Source: Geodermatophilus africanus
GTDB lineage: Bacteria; Actinomycetota; Actinomycetes; Mycobacteriales; Geodermatophilaceae
NCBI RefSeq assembly: GCF_900107105.1
Contig: NZ_FNOT01000003.1
Span: 248,001-312,000, forward strand
Direction of reading: 5' to 3'
Length of the DNA stretch: 64,000 nt
Part shown: in pieces, positions 32,876-44,022 of the stretch
Position numbering within the stretch: the stretch's first letter is position 1
Layout: each line of letters starts with the position of its first letter
The notes under the pieces: model-generated
Told to the model about the DNA's origin: nothing
Databases searched by the model: none
What the model saw: the letters and a program-made list of their open reading frames with translations, nothing else
Made by a program: the position numbers and the translations under genes

Positions 32876-35707
32876 TCAGTCGTGCACGAACCAGACGGTG
32901 CCCAGTGGCGGGGCGGCGAGGGTCGCGGAGTACGGCTGCCCGTGCCACGGATGCTCGACGGCCTCGACGCCGCCCATGTTGCCGACCCCCGAGCCGCCGT
33001 AGCCCTCGGCGTCGGTGTTGAGCACCTCGCGCCACCTGCCCGGCCGCGGCAGGCCGATGCGGTACCCGTGGTGCGGGCTGCCGGAGAAGTTCGCGACGCA
33101 GGCCAGCGCCGGCGTCTCCGTGCCTCCGGCACCCGCCCCGTAGCGCAGGAAGGACAACACGTTGCCCGAGGCGTCGTTCGCGTCGATCCACTGGAAGCCG
33201 GCCGGGTCGACGTCCTGGGACCACAGCGCGGCGGTCTCCTTGTAGCGGGCGTTGAGGTCGGTCACCAGCTGGAGGACGCCGCGGTGCGCGGGGTCGTCGA
33301 GGTGCCACCAGTCCAGCGACCGGCTCTCGGCCCACTCGGCGTCCTGGCCGAACTCCGAGCCCATGAACAGCAGCTGCTTGCCGGGGTGGGCCCACATGTA
33401 CGCCAGGTAGGCGCGCAGGTTCGCCAGCTGCTGCCACCGGTCGCCGGGCATCTTCCGCAGCAGCGAGCCCTTGCCGTACACGACCTCGTCGTGGCTGATC
33501 GGCAGCACGTAGTTCTCGGAGTAGGCGTAGATCATCGAGAACGTCAGCTGGCCGTGGTGGTAGCTGCGGTGCACCGGCTCCTTGGACATGTACGTCAGCG
33601 AGTCGTGCATCCAGCCCATGTTCCACTTGAAGCCGAAGCCCAGGCCGCCGAGGTGCGTGGGGCGGGTGACGCCGGGCCAGGCCGTCGACTCCTCGGCGAT
33701 GGTGACCACGCCGGGGACCTCCCGGTACACGGTGGCGTTCATCTCCTGCAGGAACGCCATCGCCTCCAGGTTCTCCCGCCCGCCGTGCACGTTGGGCACC
33801 CACTCGTCGCGCGAGTAGTCCAGGTAGAGCATCGAGGCGACCGCGTCGACGCGGATGCCGTCGACGTGGAACTCCTTGCACCAGTAGAGCGCGTTGGCGA
33901 CGAGGAAGTTGCGGACCTCGGAGCGGCCGAAGTCGAAGACGTAGGTCCCCCAGTCCAACTGCTCGCCCCGGAGCGGGTCGCCGTGCTCGTACAGCGGGGT
34001 GCCGTCGAAGCGGGCCAGCGCCCAGTCGTCCTTGGGGAAGTGCGCCGGGACCCAGTCGACGATGACGCCGATGCCGGCCTGGTGGGCCCGGTCGACGAGG
34101 TAGCGCAGGTCGTCGGGGCTGCCGAAGCGGGAGGTCGGCGCGTAGTACGAGGTGACCTGGTAGCCCCACGAGCCGCCGAACGGGTGCTCGGCCAGCGGCA
34201 TGAACTCGATGTGGGTGAAGCCGTGCTCGACGACGTAGTCGACCAGCTCGTCGGCCAGCTGCCGGTACGACAGGCCCTGCCGCCACGAGCCCGCGTGCAC
34301 CTCGTAGACGCTCATCGGCCGCTCGTGCCAGCCGCCGCGGGCCCGCTCGGCCAGCCACTCGTCGTCGGCCCACTCGTGGTGGGACTCGGTGACGACCGAG
34401 GCGTTGAGCGGCGGGACCTCGGTCTCGAAGGCCAGCGGGTCGGACTTGTGCCGCCACACGCCGTCGCGGCCGAGCACCTGGTAGCGGTAGCGGGAGCCCA
34501 CCGGGACGCCGGGGATGAAGACCTCCCAGACGCCGGAGGAGCCCAGCGACCGCATCGGGTAGGCGCGCGCCTCCCAGTAGTCGAAGTCGCCGGTCACCCG
34601 CACGCCCTGGGCGTTGGGCGCCCAGACGGCGAAGGAGACGCCCTCGACCTGCCCGCGCGGGGAGTCGAAGCGCCGCACGTGCGAGCCGAGCACCTCCCAC
34701 AGCCGCTCGTGCCGGCCCTCGCGGATGAGGTGCTGGTCGAGCTCGCCGACGGTGGGCAGCCAGCGGTAGGGGTCGTCGACGACGAAGGTGTTGGTGCCGC
34801 CCTCGCCGTCCCCGTAGGCCACCTCGACCCGGTAGTCCCCGGGCTGCGTGGGCAGGTGGGCCTCGAAGACGCCACCGGGGTGCAGCTGACGGGTGTCGTG
34901 GCGGGAGCCGTCCTCGTCGACGACGGTCACCGAGACCGCGTCGGGCCGCAGCGTGCGGACCACCCAGCCGTCGCGGGCGGGGTGCGCGCCGAGCACGCTG
35001 TGCGGGGCGTAGGACCACCCGTCGACGACGGCGCGCAGCTGCTCCTCGCCGATCTCGGCGGGCGCCTCCTGCTGGGCCAGCCCCTCCTCGGCGGGCTCCT
35101 GCCCCTCGGGCACGGTAGCCGCCGCGACCTCCGAGCCGGGACCGGCCGCGGCGTCCTCCGCGGGTGCGGTCTCGGCGGGCGCCGGCTCCGCGGGCGTGGC
35201 CTCGGCCGGGGACGTGCCGGGGTCCTCGTCCGGCGCCTGCGGGGTGCTCGGCTCCGCCGGGTCGGGGCTCGGCGGCTCGGGCTGCCCGGCCGGGGCGCCG
35301 GTCGGGCTGCCCGGCTCGGCGATCGGGGCCGGGGCCACCACGGGCGCGGCGGTGCCGCCCTGCTCGGCGACGACGTCGCCCTGGTCGGCCCTCTTGCGCG
35401 GGGCGCGCTTGGTCGCCTTCTCCGCCGGCGCCGCAGCGTCGGCGGTCGTCTTCCGGGCCGTCGTCCGCTTGGCCGCCGTGCCGGTGGCCGCCTTCTTGGC
35501 GGGAGCCGCCTTCTTGGCGGCGGGTGCCTTCTTCGCCGCGGCCCGCTTGCGGGCCGGGGCGGCGTTGACGATCGGCCCCTCCTCGGCCGCCTCGGCTGCA
35601 GCGGTCCGCTCCTCGACGACGGCCTGCAGCTCCTCCCGGGTCGCGGGTGGGCGCCCGCCGGTCGGGGGTGAGTCGGTGGTGCGCTCGGTCTCGTCCGGGG
35701 ATGTCAT
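32876..35707 (-). CDS. glgB: 1,4-alpha-glucan branching enzyme GlgB with long Lys/Ala/Pro-rich N-terminal tail
   Basis: A 943-residue protein. From about residue 225 it is a standard GlgB: CBM48 modules, then a GH13 barrel with nucleophile Asp in [10 protein letters not shown], acid Glu in TIAEEST, and Asp in [12 protein letters not shown]. It moves alpha-1,4 segments to alpha-1,6 branches. Residues 1-220 are a low-complexity extension; 50-107 is histone-H1-like ([23 protein letters not shown]), then acidic Pro/Ala/Glu-rich. Such tails occur in some actinobacterial GlgB proteins but make this one about 200 residues longer than usual. It is the last gene of the glgE-treS-mak-glgB series, with a repeat in the 97-nt gap before it. 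Confidence 0.94.
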   Translation of the reverse strand: MTSPDETERTTDSPPTGGRPPATREELQAVVEERTAAAEAAEEGPIVNAAPARKRAAAKKAPAAKKAAPAKKAATGTAAKRTTARKTTADAAAPAEKATKRAPRKRADQGDVVAEQGGTAAPVVAPAPIAEPGSPTGAPAGQPEPPSPDPAEPSTPQAPDEDPGTSPAEATPAEPAPAETAPAEDAAAGPGSEVAAATVPEGQEPAEEGLAQQEAPAEIGEEQLRAVVDGWSYAPHSVLGAHPARDGWVVRTLRPDAVSVTVVDEDGSRHDTRQLHPGGVFEAHLPTQPGDYRVEVAYGDGEGGTNTFVVDDPYRWLPTVGELDQHLIREGRHERLWEVLGSHVRRFDSPRGQVEGVSFAVWAPNAQGVRVTGDFDYWEARAYPMRSLGSSGVWEVFIPGVPVGSRYRYQVLGRDGVWRHKSDPLAFETEVPPLNASVVTESHHEWADDEWLAERARGGWHERPMSVYEVHAGSWRQGLSYRQLADELVDYVVEHGFTHIEFMPLAEHPFGGSWGYQVTSYYAPTSRFGSPDDLRYLVDRAHQAGIGVIVDWVPAHFPKDDWALARFDGTPLYEHGDPLRGEQLDWGTYVFDFGRSEVRNFLVANALYWCKEFHVDGIRVDAVASMLYLDYSRDEWVPNVHGGRENLEAMAFLQEMNATVYREVPGVVTIAEESTAWPGVTRPTHLGGLGFGFKWNMGWMHDSLTYMSKEPVHRSYHHGQLTFSMIYAYSENYVLPISHDEVVYGKGSLLRKMPGDRWQQLANLRAYLAYMWAHPGKQLLFMGSEFGQDAEWAESRSLDWWHLDDPAHRGVLQLVTDLNARYKETAALWSQDVDPAGFQWIDANDASGNVLSFLRYGAGAGGTETPALACVANFSGSPHHGYRIGLPRPGRWREVLNTDAEGYGGSGVGNMGGVEAVEHPWHGQPYSATLAAPPLGTVWFVHD

Positions 35708-35744
35708 CGCTCGCCGTCCTCTTCGGTGCTGGTGTCGGTGGTCC

Positions 35745-35800
35745 GGCCCCTCTGCAGGGTCCCCCCGCGAGCCTGCGAGCGGTGGGGGGCAGAGGGGTCC
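35745..35800 (-). repeat. 3' hairpin repeat, copy 10 (reverse), inside the glg operon
   Basis: Arms GGCCCCTCTGC (35745-35755) and GCAGAGGGGTCC (35789-35800); loop region GCGAGCCTGCGAGC. It ends 4 nt from the mak stop (35805) and lies 37 nt before the glgB start, so transcription from mak into glgB would have to pass through it. Confidence 0.85.
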
Positions 35801-35804
35801 TTCG

Positions 35805-37178
35805 TCAGTCCGCGGCGGTGAGCCGGGACAGCGACTGCAGCGGGATCATCAGCCAGTGCGGGCGGTTGCGCGCCTCGTAGACGCACTCGTAGACGGCCTT
35901 GTCGGCCTCGAGTGCCCGCAGCAGCGGGCTGTCGCCGCAGGCGTCCATCCCGCTCGCGGCCGCGTAGCCCGCGCAGAAGGCGCTCCGGTTGCGCTCTGCC
36001 CACTCCTGGGCGCGGTACGCGCGTTGCTGATCACCCGGCTGCTCGACGAGCATGTGCCGGGCGGCGTAGTCGAAGCTGCGCAGCATGCCGGCGACGTCGC
36101 GCATGGGGCTGTCCAGCTCTCGCCGCGAGGCCAGCGCGCGAGCGGGTTCGCCCTCGAAGTCGAGCACGATCCAGCCGGTGGCGGTGCGCAGCACCTGGCC
36201 CAGGTGCAGGTCGCCGTGGACCCGCTGGCGGACGACGGGCTCGGCGCTGTCGGCCACCGCCGCGTAGACCGCGCGCAGCCCGTCGGCGTGCTCGGCCAGT
36301 TGCGGCACCACCTCGATGGCGGCGTCGAGCCGCTCGTTCATCTGCCGGGCGACCGCGCCGAACCAGGCCGGGTCGGCGTCCTCGGTCGGCAGCACCTGTG
36401 CCATGTCGGCGTGCACCGAGGCGGTCGCCGCACCGAGCCGCTCGCTGTCGGCGGCGAAGTCCCCGCCCACCTCGTCGGCGTGCAGGTCGCCCTCGGCGTA
36501 GAGGTCGCGGACGCTCGCCGTCGCCAGCCGCCAGCCGTCGCTGGCGTTGGGCACGAACGCCTGCAGCATGAACACCGTGGCCGGCGGGGTGTCGGCGTCC
36601 CGGTCGTGGTCGATCTCGGCGTGGCCGAGCAGGGGCGCGATGTGCGGGTTGTCGGTCCGGCGCAGGGCGCTGTGGACCTCGACGTCGGGGTTGAGGCCGG
36701 GCTCGAGCCTGCGGAACAGCTTGAGGATGGCCTCCTGCCCGTAGACCAGCGAGGTGTTGCTCTGCTCGGTGGAGATGATGTCGCCGGGGAGCCCGACCGG
36801 GATCTCGGCGCCCTCGCCCGGCACGAACCGCATCGGGCCGATCGACGCCGCCTCGGCGAGGTGGGTGAGCCAGGTGGCGGTCGCCTCGCGGTCGCGCATC
36901 GCGTCGTAGGCGTAGTTCTCGCCGTTCTCGTACGGGACGGTGCCGACGAGCGCCGAGCTCAGTTCCTCGGCCGGGTGGTCCCGCCACGACAGCGGCACCA
37001 GGTAGGTCTCGGTGGCGCCGTCGCTGTAGGTCACCGTCACCCGGTGGATCGACAGCACGGGGTGGGAGCGGTCGAGGAAGAAGCTCTCCTCCGCGACGCC
37101 GGCCCACTCCCGTCCCTTGCCGCCGAACCAGCGTTGCGACGGCATCCACTCCCGGAGCAGTCCGGTCAGGGCGTTCAC
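35805..37178 (-). CDS. mak: Maltokinase (Mak/Pep2)
   Basis: A 457-residue kinase-like protein that phosphorylates maltose with ATP to alpha-maltose-1-phosphate, the substrate of GlgE. N-terminal [12 protein letters not shown] and VPLSWRDHP are diagnostic of actinobacterial maltokinase. The catalytic loop [13 protein letters not shown] (about 310-322) and DFEGEP (metal motif) are intact. The GTG at 37178 overlaps the treS stop (GTGA), so translation is coupled to trehalose synthase, with which maltokinase is known to form a complex in mycobacteria and which is fused to it in some species. Confidence 0.96.
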   Translation of the reverse strand: MNALTGLLREWMPSQRWFGGKGREWAGVAEESFFLDRSHPVLSIHRVTVTYSDGATETYLVPLSWRDHPAEELSSALVGTVPYENGENYAYDAMRDREATATWLTHLAEAASIGPMRFVPGEGAEIPVGLPGDIISTEQSNTSLVYGQEAILKLFRRLEPGLNPDVEVHSALRRTDNPHIAPLLGHAEIDHDRDADTPPATVFMLQAFVPNASDGWRLATASVRDLYAEGDLHADEVGGDFAADSERLGAATASVHADMAQVLPTEDADPAWFGAVARQMNERLDAAIEVVPQLAEHADGLRAVYAAVADSAEPVVRQRVHGDLHLGQVLRTATGWIVLDFEGEPARALASRRELDSPMRDVAGMLRSFDYAARHMLVEQPGDQQRAYRAQEWAERNRSAFCAGYAAASGMDACGDSPLLRALEADKAVYECVYEARNRPHWLMIPLQSLSRLTAAD

Positions 37179-38998
37179 CGGGGACCTCCCGTGCCGGCCG
37201 TGGGCGGTTCGTCCCCGCTGCCGACGAGACCCGCGGCGAGCAGGGCGTCGGCGACCGAGGTGTCGTCGGTCTCGGCCGGTTCCTCCACCGGCTCGGCCGG
37301 CTTGGCCAGCTCGAACCAGTAGAAGCCGTGGCCGGACAGGGTGAGCATGTAGGGCAGGACGCCGATCTGCGGGAACTCCACCCGGCCGGTCAGCTCGATG
37401 GGCGTGTAGCCCTCGAAGCGGCGCAGGTCCAGCTCCACCGGTTGCGGGAACCGGGAGAGGTTGTTGACGCAGAGCACCACGTCGTCGCCGAACTCGCGGA
37501 CGAAGGACAGCACCGTCGGGTTGCGCGAGCCGATCTCGGCGAAGGTGCCCCGACCGAAGGTGGGGTGCTGCTTGCGCACGTGGATCATCTGCCGCAGCCA
37601 GTGCAGCATCGAGTTGGTGTTGCGCAGCTGCGACTCGACGTTGGTGACCTGGTAGCCGTAGACCGGGTCCTGGTTCAGCGGCAGGTTCATCCGCTGCGGG
37701 TCGGCGGTGGAGAAGCCGCCGTTGCGGTCCGGCGTCCACTGCATCGGGGTGCGGACGCCGTCGCGGTCACCGAGCCAGATGTTGTCGCCCATGGCGATCT
37801 CGTCGCCGTAGTAGAGGACCGGCGAGCCGGGCAGCGAGAGCAGCAGCGCGTTGAACAGCTCGAGGGTGTCCATGTCGTTGTCCAGCAGCGGCGCCAACCG
37901 GCGGCGGATGCCGATGTTGGCCTTCATGCGGGGGTCCTTGGCGTACTCCGCCCACATGTAGTCGCGCTCCTCGTCGGTGACCATCTCGAGGGTCAGCTCG
38001 TCGTGGTTGCGCAGGAAGATGCCCCACTGGCAGTTGTCCGGGATGGCCGGCGTCTGGGCCATGATCTCCGAGATGGGGAACCGCTGCTCCCGTCGGACGG
38101 CCATGAACAGGCGCGGCATCACCGGGAAGTGGAAGGCCATCTGGCACTCGTCGCCGTCCTCGCCGAAGTACTCGACGACGTCGGCCGGCCACTGGTTGGC
38201 CTCGCACAGCAGCACCCGGTCGGGGTAGTCGGCCTCGACGACCTTGCGGACCTGCTTGAGGATCTCGTGGGTCCCCGGCAGGTTCTCGCAGTTGGTGCCC
38301 TCCTCCTCGATCAGGTAGGGCACGGCATCCAGCCGGAAACCGTCGATGCCCAGGTCCAGCCAGAACCGCAGGGCGTCCAGGATCGCCTCGATCACCCGCG
38401 GGTTCTCGAAGTTGAGGTCGGGCTGGTGGGAGAAGAACCGGTGCCAGAAGTACTGCTTGCGCACCGGGTCGAAGGTCCAGTTCGAGCTCTCGGTGTCGAC
38501 GAAGATGATCCGCGCGTCGGCGTAGCGGGTGTCGTCGTCGCTCCACACGTAGAAGTCGCCGTAGGGGCCCCCGGGGTCGCTGCGGCTGGCCTGGAACCAG
38601 GGGTGCTGGTCCGAGGTGTGGTTCATGACGAAGTCGATGATCACGCGGATGCCGCGGGCGTGGGCGGCGGCGAGGAACTCGGTGAAGTCCTCGATGTCGC
38701 CGAACTCGGGCAGCACCGCGGTGTAGTCGCTGACGTCGTAGCCGCCGTCCCGCAGTGGGGAGGCGAAGAACGGCGGCAGCCACAGGCAGTCGACGCCGAG
38801 CCACTGCAGGTAGTCCAGCTTGTCGATCATGCCGCGCAGGTCGCCGACGCCGTCGGCGTTGCTGTCGGCGAAGCCGCGGACCAGCACCTCGTAGAAGAGT
38901 GCGCGCTTGTACCACTCGGGGTCGGTGCCGGGTGCCGGCAGCGCCGACGGCGCCGTCTCGGGACGGCCGGCGGAGAGGTCGGAGTCGGGAACGGTCAT
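37175..38998 (-). CDS. treS: Trehalose synthase (maltose alpha-D-glucosyltransferase) TreS
   Basis: A 607-residue GH13 enzyme that interconverts trehalose and maltose and feeds maltose to Mak. [20 protein letters not shown] at the start, nucleophile Asp in [11 protein letters not shown], acid Glu in LLCEANQW, and Asp in FLRNHDEL are visible, along with the treS-specific [12 protein letters not shown]. The C-terminal 40 residues are an acidic/Ala-rich extension that may contact Mak. ATG start at 38998, 49 nt after the glgE stop; it overlaps mak by 4 nt. Confidence 0.96.
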   Translation of the reverse strand: MTVPDSDLSAGRPETAPSALPAPGTDPEWYKRALFYEVLVRGFADSNADGVGDLRGMIDKLDYLQWLGVDCLWLPPFFASPLRDGGYDVSDYTAVLPEFGDIEDFTEFLAAAHARGIRVIIDFVMNHTSDQHPWFQASRSDPGGPYGDFYVWSDDDTRYADARIIFVDTESSNWTFDPVRKQYFWHRFFSHQPDLNFENPRVIEAILDALRFWLDLGIDGFRLDAVPYLIEEEGTNCENLPGTHEILKQVRKVVEADYPDRVLLCEANQWPADVVEYFGEDGDECQMAFHFPVMPRLFMAVRREQRFPISEIMAQTPAIPDNCQWGIFLRNHDELTLEMVTDEERDYMWAEYAKDPRMKANIGIRRRLAPLLDNDMDTLELFNALLLSLPGSPVLYYGDEIAMGDNIWLGDRDGVRTPMQWTPDRNGGFSTADPQRMNLPLNQDPVYGYQVTNVESQLRNTNSMLHWLRQMIHVRKQHPTFGRGTFAEIGSRNPTVLSFVREFGDDVVLCVNNLSRFPQPVELDLRRFEGYTPIELTGRVEFPQIGVLPYMLTLSGHGFYWFELAKPAEPVEEPAETDDTSVADALLAAGLVGSGDEPPTAGTGGPR

Positions 38999-39047
38999 CG
39001 CAGGAAGTCGCCCTCGGTTCTGCAGGGGGGAGCGGGGGAGGGGGTGT

Positions 39048-41117
39048 TCAGGCCACCGGCGGCGGTACCTGGACCTGCCGGTGGTGGGTGAGGGAGAAGA
39101 CGTGCGCCGGCTCCCGGTAGGGGTCGAGCTCGACGTAGTTGAACTGGCCCCAGTCCCAGCTGTTGCCGGTCAGCTCGTCGGTGACGGTGAACCGCTCGTA
39201 CCAATCCAGGCCCAGCGCCGGCAGGTTCAGGGACGTCGTCCCGATCTGGGTGTTGTGGCTGTCGAGGGCCACGACGACGAGGACGGCGTCCTGCGAGCCG
39301 GGGTCGGTCTTGGAGAAGCAGATGAGGTTCGGGTTGTCCACCGAGTGGAACCGCAGCGTGCGCAGCTGCTGCAGCGCCGGGTGGGCGCGGCGGATCTCGT
39401 TGAGCCGGCGCAGGTAGGGGACGAGACTGCGCCCGGAGGACTCGGCGGCGGCCCAGTCGCGTGGCCGCAGCTGGTACTTCTCGCTGTCGAGGTACTCCTC
39501 GCTGCCGGGGCGCACCGCGACGTGCTCGAAGAGCTCGAAGCCGGAGTAGACCCCCCACGTCGGGCTCATCATCGCCGCCAGGACGGCGCGGATCTTGAAC
39601 ATCGGCGGGCCGCCCAGCTGCAGCGACGCGTGCAGGATGTCCGGGGTGTTCACGAAGAAGTTCGGCCGCATGTAGTGGCAGTTGGCGGCCAGCTCGCTGC
39701 CGTAGTCCTCGAGCTCGCCGCGCGCGGTCCGCCACGTGAAGTACGTGTAGGACTGCGTGTACCCGATGCGGGCGAGCTGGTGCATCATCGCCGGCCGGGT
39801 GAAGGCCTCGGCGAGGAAGAGCACGTCGGGGTCGGTCTCCTTGACCGTCCAGATCAGCCAGTGCCAGAAGTTCAGGGGCTTGGTGTGCGGGTTGTCGACG
39901 CGGAAGATCCGCACCCCGGCGTCGATCCACACCCGGATCACCCGCAGGCACTCGGCGTAGATGCCCTCGGGGTCGTTGTCGAAGTTGATCGGGTAGATGT
40001 CCTGGTACTTCTTCGGCGGGTTCTCCGCGTAGGCGATGGTCCCGTCGGGCTTGGTGGTGAACCACTCCGGGTGCGCCTCCACCCAGGGGTGGTCGGGCGC
40101 GGCCTGCAGCGCGAAGTCCAGCGCGACCTCCATGCCCAGCTCGCGGGTTCGCGCGACGAAGGCCCTGAAGTCGTCCATGGTGCCCAGCTGCGGGTGGACG
40201 GCGTCGTGCCCGCCCTCGGCGCTGCCGATGGCCCACGGCGAGCCTGGGTCGTCGGGGCCGATCTCGTGGGGGTTGCCGCCGGGGTACTGCGCGGAGTTCG
40301 GGCCCTTGCGGTTGACCGCGCCGATCGGGTGGATCGGCGGCAGGTAGACGACGTCGAAACCCATGTCGGCGACGGCGGGCAGCCGCTCGGCGGAGGTCGC
40401 GAAGGTGCCGTGGGTGGCCTGCCCGTCGACCACCGGACCGGTGGAGCGGGGGAAGAACTCGTACCAGGAGCCGAACAGCGCGCGCGGGCGGTCGACCCAC
40501 ACCTCGTACTCCGGGCCCGGCGTGACCAGCTCGCGCACCGGGTGGTCGTGCAGGTGGTGCTGCAGCGCCTCGGCCAGGGCGGGGGCGACCCGGGCGGGCA
40601 GCTCGCGGGAGGTGTCCCGCAGCGCCGCGGCCGCGTCGGTCACCCGCTCCTTCCAGTCGCCGTCGGCCTCCGCGGCCACCCGGTCGAGCAGCCGGGCACC
40701 CTCCTCCAGGTCGTTGGCGAGCTCCTCGGGACCCTGGCCGGCCGCCATCTTCACCTCGACCGCGTGGTGCCAGGTCGCCAGCGGGTCGCTCCATGCCTCG
40801 ACCCGGTAGGTCCACCGGCCCTCGCGGTCGGGGACGACGGTGGTCAGCCAGCGGTCCGGCTGGTCCCCGAAGCGCTCCATCCGGTGGAACGGCTGCGCGG
40901 CGCCGTCCCCACCGGGCGGCGTCCGAGTGGGACCGCCGCCTGCCTCCGTGGGCGGGGTCCAGACGACATTGGCCGCGACGGCGTCGTGGCCCTCGCGGAA
41001 GACCGTGGCGGTGATGGGCAGGTGCTCACCGACCACGGCGCGGGCGGAGAACGCGCCGCAGGACACGACGGGGGCGACATCGGTGATGCCGAGGCGGAGG
41101 TCAGCGCGGCCAGTCAT
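39048..41117 (-). CDS. glgE: Alpha-1,4-glucan:maltose-1-phosphate maltosyltransferase GlgE
   Basis: A 689-residue GH13_3 enzyme that extends alpha-1,4-glucan with maltosyl units from maltose-1-phosphate. N-terminal [14 protein letters not shown]-type segment, nucleophile Asp in [15 protein letters not shown], acid Glu in [10 protein letters not shown], and [13 protein letters not shown] are diagnostic. I chose the ATG at 41117 because the longer frame (to 41306) would overlap the divergent glgP start and has an Arg/Gly/Pro-rich lead-in unlike the family. It is the first gene of glgE-treS-mak-glgB. GlgE is an established antimycobacterial target because its loss causes toxic maltose-1-phosphate accumulation. 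Confidence 0.96.
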   Translation of the reverse strand: MTGRADLRLGITDVAPVVSCGAFSARAVVGEHLPITATVFREGHDAVAANVVWTPPTEAGGGPTRTPPGGDGAAQPFHRMERFGDQPDRWLTTVVPDREGRWTYRVEAWSDPLATWHHAVEVKMAAGQGPEELANDLEEGARLLDRVAAEADGDWKERVTDAAAALRDTSRELPARVAPALAEALQHHLHDHPVRELVTPGPEYEVWVDRPRALFGSWYEFFPRSTGPVVDGQATHGTFATSAERLPAVADMGFDVVYLPPIHPIGAVNRKGPNSAQYPGGNPHEIGPDDPGSPWAIGSAEGGHDAVHPQLGTMDDFRAFVARTRELGMEVALDFALQAAPDHPWVEAHPEWFTTKPDGTIAYAENPPKKYQDIYPINFDNDPEGIYAECLRVIRVWIDAGVRIFRVDNPHTKPLNFWHWLIWTVKETDPDVLFLAEAFTRPAMMHQLARIGYTQSYTYFTWRTARGELEDYGSELAANCHYMRPNFFVNTPDILHASLQLGGPPMFKIRAVLAAMMSPTWGVYSGFELFEHVAVRPGSEEYLDSEKYQLRPRDWAAAESSGRSLVPYLRRLNEIRRAHPALQQLRTLRFHSVDNPNLICFSKTDPGSQDAVLVVVALDSHNTQIGTTSLNLPALGLDWYERFTVTDELTGNSWDWGQFNYVELDPYREPAHVFSLTHHRQVQVPPPVA

Positions 41118-41284
41118 CCGGTCCACGCTATCGAGGGCGTGTCGGGTGAGCACATCGGCCGCCGAGGCGTGCCGTTCGTGCTGCGGGACGGGCGGGACGG
41201 AGGGGTGACCGGGGCGTCGACTGGCCATGGCCCATCCTGGCGCGTGGGGCGCTGCACCGCTCCGGCGGCCCCAGTGACCGTCGC

Positions 41285-41290
41285 TAGTCT
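41285..41290 (+). promoter_or_regulatory. glgP -10 box, leaderless configuration
   Basis: TAGTCT (TANNNT) ends 6 nt before the glgP GTG at 41297 in the divergent glgE-glgP region. No Shine-Dalgarno sequence is present. Confidence 0.5.
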
Positions 41291-41296
41291 CGCCCC

Positions 41297-43846
41297 GTGC
41301 GCGCACTCCGTCGGTTCACCGTCCGGGCATCCCTCCCCGAGGAGCTGATGCCGCTGTCCCAGCTGGTGACCAACCTCCGCTGGTCCTGGCACCCCGAGAC
41401 CCGTGACCTCTTCGAGGCCCTCGACCCGGAGCTGTGGCGGACCTGCAACGGTGACCCGGTGCAGGTGCTCGGCGAGGTGTCGGCCGAGCGGCTGGCCACG
41501 CTGGCGCGCGACCGCCGGTTCGTGCGCCGGCTGCAGGACGTCGTCGACGACCTCGAGGAGTACCTGTCCGCGCCGCACTGGTACCAGTCGCTGGGGGAGG
41601 GGGCGCCGGCCACGGTCGCCTACTTCTCCGCAGAGTTCGGCATCACCGAGGTGCTGCCGCAGTACTCCGGCGGCCTGGGCATCCTCGCCGGCGACCACCT
41701 CAAGGCCGCCTCCGACCTGGGCGTCCCGCTGGTCGGCGTGGGGCTGCTCTACCGGGCCGGCTACTTCGAGCAGGGGCTGTCGGCCGACGGCTGGCAGCTC
41801 GAGCACTACCCCTCGCTGGACCCGCACGGCCTGCCGCTGAAGCTGCTGCGCCAGCCCGACGGCACCGCCGTCGTCATCAGCGTCCCCCTGCCCGAGGGCC
41901 GCACGCTCTTCGCGCACGTCTGGCGGGCCCAGGTCGGCCGGGTCTCGCTGCTGCTGCTCGACAGCGACATCGAGGAGAACGCGCCGGCCGAGCGCGGCGT
42001 CACCGACCGGCTCTACGGCGGCGACGAGGACCACCGGCTGCGGCAGGAGATGCTGCTGGGCATCGGTGGCGTCCGGGCGCTGCGGGCGTACTGCCAGCTG
42101 ACCGGGACGCCGGCGCCGGAGGTCTACCACGCCAACGAGGGGCACGCGGGCTTCCTCGGGATCGAGCGGATCCGTGAGCTCACCGAGTCGCACGGGCTGT
42201 CCTTCTCCGAGGCGCTGCAGGCGGTGCGCGCCGGCACGGTGTTCACGACGCACACGCCGGTGCCGGCCGGCATCGACCGCTTCCCGCGGGCGCTGATCGA
42301 GCGCTACTTCGCCGGCTTCGGCGTCCCGCTGGACCACCTCATCCCGCTGGGCGCCGAGGAGGACCCGGCGAAGTTCAACATGGCGTACATGGGCCTGCGG
42401 CTGGGCCAGCGCGCCAACGGCGTCAGCCGGCTGCACGGGCACGTCAGCCGGTCGATGTTCCGCGGCCTGTGGCCGGGCTTCGACGAGGGCGACGTGCCGA
42501 TCAGCTCGATCACCAACGGCGTGCACGCCCCCACCTGGACCGCGCGGGAGCTGGTCGAGATGGGCACCCAGGTCACCAGCCAGGGCGATCCGGTCGACGT
42601 CCAGGGGCCGGTGCACTTCGACGGCGTGGACCGGATCCCGGCCGGTGAGCTGTGGAGCACCCGCCGGATGCTGCGCGGCCGGCTGGTGGAGGAGGTGCGC
42701 CGGCGGCTGCGCGACACCGCGCTCTCGCGGGGCGCCGCGGAGTCGGAGGTGGGCTGGACCGACAGCGCGTTCGACCCCGACGTCCTCACCATCGGCTTCG
42801 CCCGCCGGGTGCCGTCGTACAAGCGGCTGACCCTGATGCTGCGCGACCCCGAGCGGCTGCGCGCGCTGCTGCTGGACCCCGAACGACCGGTGCAGCTGGT
42901 CATCGCCGGCAAGAGCCACCCGGCCGACGACGGCGGCAAGCAGCTGATCCAGCAGATGGTGAAGTTCGCCGACGACCCCGAGATCCGGCACCGGATCGCC
43001 TTCCTGCCCGGATACGACATCGGCATGGCCCGCTACCTCTACTGGGGCTGCGACGTCTGGCTGAACAACCCGCTGCGCCCGCTGGAGGCGTGCGGCACCT
43101 CGGGCATGAAGGCCGCGCTCAACGGCGGGCTGAACCTCTCCATCCGCGACGGCTGGTGGGACGAGTGGTTCGACGGCCAGAACGGCTGGGCCATCCCGAC
43201 CGCCGACGGCGTGGCCGACCCCGAGCGTCGCGACGACATCGAGGCGCGGGCCATCTACGACCTGCTCGGCAACCAGGTGCTGCCGCGCTTCTACGAGACC
43301 GACCGCGACGGCGTCCCCACCCGGTGGGTCGAGATGGTGCGGCACACGCTGCGCGAGACCGGCCCCAGGGTGCAGGCCACCCGGATGGTGCGCGACTACG
43401 TGCAGGAGCTGTACGTGCCCGCGGCCCGCTCGGCCCGGACGATGGCCGAGGGCGGCTACGCGCCGGCCCGCAGCGAGGCCGGGTGGCGCGCCCGGCTGCT
43501 CGACCGCTGGAGCACCGTGCGGGTCGCCCACGTGGAGGCGACCGGCGCCGGCGACACCCCGGAGATCGGCTCGACGCTGGCACTGCGCGCCGAGGTGGAG
43601 CTGCCGGGCCTCACGCCGTCCGACGTCGAGGTGCAGGCGGCCTACGGGCGGGTGGACGACGCCGACGGCCTGCACGAGGTCACCACGCTGCCGATGCGGC
43701 ACGAGCACACCGAGGGGTCGCGACACTGGTTCAGCGCCACGCTGCCGCTGGAGCGCACCGGCGCCTTCGGGTACACGGTGCGCGTGCTGCCGCACTCGGA
43801 GCACCTGGCCGACCCGGCCGAGCTCGGGGTCGTCGCGAGCGCCTGA
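41297..43846 (+). CDS. glgP: Glycogen/maltodextrin phosphorylase GlgP
   Basis: An 849-residue alpha-glucan phosphorylase of the actinobacterial short type that releases glucose-1-phosphate from chain ends. Key segments: AYFSAEFGITEVLPQYSGGLGILAGDH, VYHANEGHAGF, and the PLP-lysine motif GTSGMKAALNGGLN near residue 605, followed by SIRDGWWDEW. The N-terminus RALRRFTVRASLPEEL fits a GTG start right after the -10 box. It is divergent from glgE, so synthesis and breakdown are controlled from one 179-nt region. A hairpin repeat begins 2 nt after the stop. Confidence 0.95.
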   Translation: MRALRRFTVRASLPEELMPLSQLVTNLRWSWHPETRDLFEALDPELWRTCNGDPVQVLGEVSAERLATLARDRRFVRRLQDVVDDLEEYLSAPHWYQSLGEGAPATVAYFSAEFGITEVLPQYSGGLGILAGDHLKAASDLGVPLVGVGLLYRAGYFEQGLSADGWQLEHYPSLDPHGLPLKLLRQPDGTAVVISVPLPEGRTLFAHVWRAQVGRVSLLLLDSDIEENAPAERGVTDRLYGGDEDHRLRQEMLLGIGGVRALRAYCQLTGTPAPEVYHANEGHAGFLGIERIRELTESHGLSFSEALQAVRAGTVFTTHTPVPAGIDRFPRALIERYFAGFGVPLDHLIPLGAEEDPAKFNMAYMGLRLGQRANGVSRLHGHVSRSMFRGLWPGFDEGDVPISSITNGVHAPTWTARELVEMGTQVTSQGDPVDVQGPVHFDGVDRIPAGELWSTRRMLRGRLVEEVRRRLRDTALSRGAAESEVGWTDSAFDPDVLTIGFARRVPSYKRLTLMLRDPERLRALLLDPERPVQLVIAGKSHPADDGGKQLIQQMVKFADDPEIRHRIAFLPGYDIGMARYLYWGCDVWLNNPLRPLEACGTSGMKAALNGGLNLSIRDGWWDEWFDGQNGWAIPTADGVADPERRDDIEARAIYDLLGNQVLPRFYETDRDGVPTRWVEMVRHTLRETGPRVQATRMVRDYVQELYVPAARSARTMAEGGYAPARSEAGWRARLLDRWSTVRVAHVEATGAGDTPEIGSTLALRAEVELPGLTPSDVEVQAAYGRVDDADGLHEVTTLPMRHEHTEGSRHWFSATLPLERTGAFGYTVRVLPHSEHLADPAELGVVASA

Positions 43847-43848
43847 AC

Positions 43849-43902
43849 GGCCTCCCTGCAGGGTCCCGCTGCGAGCCTGCGAGCACTCGGGGCAGGGAGG
43901 CC
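43849..43902. repeat. 3' hairpin repeat, copy 11 (symmetric arms)
   Basis: Perfect 11-bp arms GGCCTCCCTGC (43849-43859) and GCAGGGAGGCC (43892-43902), with a TGCGAGCCTGCGAG loop region. It starts 2 nt after the glgP stop. Its arm sequence is unique in the window yet fully complementary, which supports selection for pairing. Confidence 0.85.
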
Positions 43903-44009
43903 CTCGCTCACGGGTGACACACCTGCCCCGCCGGTCGCACCGGTCTCGCCCACCCGGGCGAGATCGGCGTGGCGGGGAGGACCGATCACCCAGCCGGGTG
44001 AGTCGCAAC

Positions 44010-44015
44010 TAGGCT
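44010..44015 (+). promoter_or_regulatory. FHA gene -10 box, leaderless configuration
   Basis: TAGGCT (TANNNT) ends 7 nt before the ATG at 44023. No Shine-Dalgarno sequence lies between. Confidence 0.4.
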
Positions 44016-44022
44016 GGACGCC

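Noticed and set aside
31245-35018. Very long open frame (about 1250 codons) on the minus strand covering the metallopeptidase and part of glgB
   Set aside because: It is the metallopeptidase frame extended backwards through an intergenic repeat array and an out-of-frame shadow of glgB. The Arg/Ala/Gly-rich sequence is typical of high-GC antisense or out-of-frame reading.
39048-41306. Longer GlgE starting at 41306
   Set aside because: It would overlap the start of divergent glgP, and the extra 63 residues do not look like the family N-terminus.
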